From NCBI GenBank assembly GCA_012837655.1, contig DUQT01000034.1, positions 1 through 8,991 on the forward strand: a stretch of 8,991 bases of DNA, read 5' to 3'. Position 1 is the first letter of the stretch. Each line of letters opens with the position of its first letter. Position numbers and translations under genes: made by a program. The notes beneath the pieces are model-generated. The model saw nothing but the letters and a program-made list of their open reading frames with translations. It did no database searches and was not told the DNA's origin. The DNA is from Actinomyces sp. GTDB lineage: Bacteria; Actinomycetota; Actinomycetes; Actinomycetales; Actinomycetaceae. Positions 6,801-8,991 of this stretch are shown piece after piece.

Positions 6801-6977
6801 TCAACCGCCCACCGGATTTCCCGTATCAACAGTATTGTCAACTAGGTCAAACGTGTCCTGCACCCACGGGAAGCCATATTCCAAAAGCAGGTACGCAATG
6901 ACGCCAATGATCAAAATCGCCCAAATCACCTTCAACCACGTGGGCCCCGGAAGGTGGCGAAAAATCCAGCTGTACAT
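6801..6977 (-). CDS. Small membrane protein of 58 residues, coupled to the sortase gene
   Basis: This short frame reads ATG at 6977-6975 to TGA at 6803-6801. The N-terminus MYSWIFRHLPGPTWLKV is followed by one hydrophobic span (about residues 17-34, IWAILIIGVIAYLLLEY region) and the motif EYGFPWVQD. The rest is short, acidic and polar. Three things support it as real: its start overlaps the sortase stop as TAATG, it has a well-spaced ribosome site (GAAAGG, 6984-6989), and an intrinsic terminator follows directly. The pattern (Y.WI.RHLPGP, a span, then E..FPWV) matches, from memory, a small uncharacterised actinobacterial membrane protein often found beside sortase and crgA genes. Its function is unknown; a helper of the sortase or the divisome is conceivable but only by position. 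Confidence 0.85.
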   Translation of the reverse strand: MYSWIFRHLPGPTWLKVIWAILIIGVIAYLLLEYGFPWVQDTFDLVDNTVDTGNPVGG

Positions 6978-7768
6978 TAGTTACCTTTCTCGGAACGAAG
7001 CTCGGCGGGAAGACCTTCATCACGCGGTGTCCAGTGAACAAACTCAAGATTCACAATGTACCTGTGCGAATTGCCGAACTGACCGCCCGTTTCGGTACTA
7101 CACGTCGTCATCGTAAGCAGACGCTCGGTAGGTTGCGTCCCCAGCGGCTCATGCGGGACGGGATAAACCACATCAACCTGAGACGGCAACACGATCTCCT
7201 TGTAACGCACCTTATAGACCAAAAACGCGTTGGAAGTTTCCATCACGACGGGCGTGCCTTCCTCCAACGTGTCCACGTGGCGGAAGTTATTACCGTAAGA
7301 ACGCCGGTGAGCAGCCACCGCGAAATTACCCAACTCGCCTGGCCACTGCGTGGTCTCATAGTGGCCGCCAAGGGCCTGATCCAAAAGCTCCTGGCCAGTA
7401 CCGTGCACAATAGGCACCTTCATGTTGTCCCACACCGGGATGTGCAAAATACCAATCGTCTCGCCATAACCAACCGGCTCAAACGCAGGCGGATCATCTG
7501 TACGAGGCACAGGAGGAGCATCTTCCTCGGTGATCTCAGGAAGCCGTTCCTCAAACTGGGCAATCGCCTGCTCACGATCGCCCTCAACTTCCCAAGTGGT
7601 CCAGTACAACTGCCAAAAAATGAACAGGCCAATCACCAGGGAGGCCGTAATCATTAACTCGCCAAGAACTCCAATAAAGCGAATGAAAAGACTCGGCTTA
7701 CGACGCTGCGGAGCCTGCGTGCGCTGCACATCCGCGCGGCGCCTAGGAGGAGGTGGCGGGTTAGTCAT
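6977..7768 (-). CDS. srtE: Class E sortase
   Basis: This 263-residue protein has a Pro/Arg-rich cytoplasmic N-terminus, one membrane span (about 34-57), an acidic Pro-containing linker and a sortase fold (about 100-245). The catalytic triad can be placed: His154 in AAHRRSYGNNF, Cys223 in LLTMTTCSTETGG and Arg236 in NSHRYIV. Class E enzymes of Actinobacteria usually anchor proteins with an LAXTG sorting signal to the cell wall; the corresponding Actinomyces and Corynebacterium enzymes act as housekeeping sortases (known). No sortase substrate or pilin gene lies in this window, so a housekeeping rather than pilus-type role is inferred. It begins 5 bases after the DUF881 stop with only a distant GAAGGG, so coupling to the upstream gene probably drives its translation, and it shares TAATG with the next gene. 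Confidence 0.93.
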   Translation of the reverse strand: MTNPPPPPRRRADVQRTQAPQRRKPSLFIRFIGVLGELMITASLVIGLFIFWQLYWTTWEVEGDREQAIAQFEERLPEITEEDAPPVPRTDDPPAFEPVGYGETIGILHIPVWDNMKVPIVHGTGQELLDQALGGHYETTQWPGELGNFAVAAHRRSYGNNFRHVDTLEEGTPVVMETSNAFLVYKVRYKEIVLPSQVDVVYPVPHEPLGTQPTERLLTMTTCSTETGGQFGNSHRYIVNLEFVHWTPRDEGLPAELRSEKGN

Positions 7769-7773
7769 CCGGT

Positions 7774-8529
7774 TTAATCGCCCTTCACTTTAGCGAAACT
7801 GAACTCCGGCTTTTGCACAGCTGCTTGAACCATGATTTCCGAATCATCACTAACTTTAAACCCTAAACCGTAGCGCGCAACATAACCCTGAATGATTTCG
7901 ATCTGCGGGTCGGAGAACAGCGCCGCCCTCAAATCATTCGCGGGGCCGATAGCCGCGATTTCATAGGGCGGAGAATACAGGTTGCCGTCAATATTAATGA
8001 CATTACCCACACAGGACACCGTAGAGTTAGCCTGCACCTGATGGCCCTGGACCCCCACGACCTCGGCGCCGCCCTGCCACAACGCGTTAAACACGGCTTC
8101 AATATCCTGCTGGTGAATCACCAAATCATCCGCGGTTACGCCATCAGGAAACGGTTCTGGAACGGGCGCGTCATTCAACGTCACAACAATGCCGGGGCCC
8201 TTCAAATCCGCGCGACCACGGTCCACAGCGGGAATATTTGGACGCCCGGGCACACTTTCAACAAGGTCATCAATTTCGCCGCGCAACTCGTCGTTCTGGT
8301 CGCGCAAAGACGAAACTGAACTCTCCTTACGCGACACCAGGGTGAGTAGGTCCGAATCATAACGAGACCCCTCTGAAGGCCGCAGAGTCGCAGACATAGC
8401 GAACATCAAACCCGCAACCACAAACACAGTGAACCTACTGAGAAATCGCAAAGCCTTCTTCCCACGCGACTGATCACGCTGAGCCTTCGAACGCTCATGC
8501 CGACCACCCGTTGGCGTCACGTTGTCCAC
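7774..8529 (-). CDS. DUF881 family membrane protein
   Basis: The GTG start at 8529 gives 251 residues. A basic N-terminus is followed by one membrane span (about 31-49), a probable coiled coil (about 66-92, LVSRKESSVSSLRDQNDELR) and the DUF881 domain (about 105-251). Typical family segments are GPGIVVTLNDAP, DLVIHQQDIEAVFNALWQGGAE, and SCVGN followed by YSPPYEIAAIGP. The frame stays open upstream to a TTG at 8580, but the GTG has a strong AGGAGG four bases upstream (8534-8539) and gives an N-terminus of normal length. Members of this family sit beside crgA and pknB across Actinobacteria and resemble B. subtilis YlxW/YlxX near division genes. The function is not established; a division or envelope role is inferred from position. 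It is the first gene of the minus-strand operon. Confidence 0.9.
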   Translation of the reverse strand: MDNVTPTGGRHERSKAQRDQSRGKKALRFLSRFTVFVVAGLMFAMSATLRPSEGSRYDSDLLTLVSRKESSVSSLRDQNDELRGEIDDLVESVPGRPNIPAVDRGRADLKGPGIVVTLNDAPVPEPFPDGVTADDLVIHQQDIEAVFNALWQGGAEVVGVQGHQVQANSTVSCVGNVINIDGNLYSPPYEIAAIGPANDLRAALFSDPQIEIIQGYVARYGLGFKVSDDSEIMVQAAVQKPEFSFAKVKGD

Positions 8530-8533
8530 AAGG

Positions 8534-8539
8534 CCTCCT
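8534..8539 (-). promoter_or_regulatory. Ribosome binding site deciding the DUF881 start
   Basis: The minus-strand AGGAGG (or GAGGAG with five-base spacing) points to GTG 8529 and argues against the longer frame beginning at TTG 8580. Confidence 0.7.
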
Positions 8540-8645
8540 CTTCGCGATTCGCAGTAGTCTTTTGGTACGCTAACTATCAAGTATTTTAGTTCCTAATCTA
8601 TTCCCATTGCGCACAAAGAGCACGTGGGGACAGACCGTATTGGAA
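8540..8645. promoter_or_regulatory. Divergent promoter region between the DUF881 gene and crgA
   Basis: The two genes diverge with 127 bases between their starts, including a markedly AT-rich core at about 8560-8605, so both promoters should lie here. Candidate boxes are TAATCT (8594-8599) for crgA, and TTGATA (minus strand, 8580-8575) or TAAAAT (minus strand, 8588-8583) for the DUF881 operon. None pairs with a good partner at 16-18 bp, so exact promoters cannot be assigned. A CACGTG palindrome lies at 8621-8626. Confidence 0.45.
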
Positions 8646-8651
8646 GAGGGG
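8646..8651 (+). promoter_or_regulatory. Ribosome binding site deciding the crgA start
   Basis: GAGGGG lies five bases before GTG 8657 and selects it over the in-frame GTG at 8624, which has no comparable site. Confidence 0.65.
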
Positions 8652-8656
8652 CACGC

Positions 8657-8920
8657 GTGCCTGAATCAAAGAAGCGCAAGAAGAGGGGCCACTCCCACGA
8701 GGACGACCTCGAAATCAAGTCATGGACCGAAGGCATGCCCATGTCACCATCCTGGTGGGCACCAACCTTCGTCACACTACTCATTGTTGGCCTAGCCTGG
8801 ATGGTCATCTACTACATGTCCAGCGGCCGCTTCCCCATCCCCGGGATCGGAAACTGGAACATGGCCTTTGGCCTGGGCTTCATGCTCGTCGGCTTCATCA
8901 TGACGCTGCGGTGGCGGTAA
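8657..8920 (+). CDS. crgA: Cell division protein CrgA
   Basis: Starting at GTG 8657 the protein has 87 residues and opens with (M)PESKKRKKR, which matches the basic MP.SK.RKK start of CrgA. The frame remains open to a GTG at 8624, but that would add 11 residues before this conserved start. Two membrane spans are visible (about 34-54 and 67-84), joined by a short outer loop with FPIPGIGNWN, and the protein ends with the family's TLRWR-type terminus. In mycobacteria CrgA interacts with FtsZ, FtsI and PbpA, and in Streptomyces it delays septation (known). Here it lies in the same locus as pbpA and the kinases, transcribed away from the DUF881 gene. The coding sequence is complete. Confidence 0.94.
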   Translation: MPESKKRKKRGHSHEDDLEIKSWTEGMPMSPSWWAPTFVTLLIVGLAWMVIYYMSSGRFPIPGIGNWNMAFGLGFMLVGFIMTLRWR

Positions 8921-8991
8921 GCAAGTAGCTGACTTTACGACAGTCTTTGACAATCACCGCTACGCACCCGATGCGCTTCAGTCGGGCAAAC
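8921..8991. other. Unassigned sequence after crgA
   Basis: These 71 bases hold no gene I can support. GACT/AGTC and CCCGA/TCGGG could form two short hairpins, but both are too weak to call terminators. The minus strand is open in one frame into crgA, which is too short to judge. Confidence 0.3.

Noticed and set aside
6709..7116. Plus-strand frame of 135 codons across the terminator and small gene
   Set aside because: It runs through the minus-strand terminator and two supported minus-strand genes, and has no recognisable domain.
7034..7657. Plus-strand frame of 207 codons opposite the sortase gene
   Set aside because: Composition is odd for a protein (many His/Arg/Asn without a fold), and the sortase on the other strand has an intact catalytic triad.
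8530..8580. Longer DUF881 protein from TTG at 8580
   Set aside because: TTG is a rare start with no ribosome site here, while GTG 8529 has AGGAGG at the right place.
8927..8948. Terminator after crgA (GACT/AGTC followed by TTT)
   Set aside because: A four-bp stem and three T residues are too weak to support a call.

Overview
This window looks like the cell-division / Ser-Thr kinase region that lies close to oriC in many Actinobacteria. From left to right it holds the end of a probable PP2C phosphatase gene (pstP), rodA (SEDS glycosyltransferase), pbpA (class B penicillin-binding protein), pknA and pknB (membrane Ser/Thr kinases). A second cluster on the minus strand encodes a DUF881 membrane protein, a class E sortase and a 58-residue membrane protein. 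Last comes crgA on the plus strand. Gene order, base composition (clearly GC-biased but with many A/T-ending codons), the class E sortase, CrgA and a PknB with three PASTA repeats together suggest a mid-GC actinobacterium. A relative of the Actinomycetaceae is a reasonable guess, but the sequence alone does not fix the genus.

Positions 1-6497 form one tightly packed plus-strand operon. Each junction is a stop/start overlap: TAATG at 193-197, ATGA at 1589-1592 and 3037-3040, and a 28-base overlap between pknA and pknB. This layout implies translational coupling. RodA and PbpA are the polymerase and transpeptidase of a wall-synthesis pair. PknB senses the wall through its outer PASTA domains, PknA is its partner kinase, and PstP would reverse their phosphorylations.

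Positions 6498-6800 separate the convergent operons. This gap holds a perfect 14-bp hairpin with a TTCG loop just after pknB, an imperfect tandem repeat of about 33 bp (four units, with a 67-bp higher-order period), and a classic intrinsic terminator for the minus-strand genes.

Positions 6801-8529 (minus) are the DUF881 gene, the sortase gene and the 58-codon gene, spaced by 5 bases and then a TAATG overlap. The DUF881 gene and crgA diverge from a shared AT-rich region of 127 bases. The last 71 bases hold nothing I can assign.

The most unusual things here are two separate tandem repeats inside the PknA juxtamembrane linker (24-bp and 42-bp periods), a D-to-H change at a normally conserved structural aspartate of the PknB kinase domain, the repeat array between the convergent operons, and the small coupled membrane gene after the sortase. 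I saw no CRISPR array, transposase, phage gene or defence gene.
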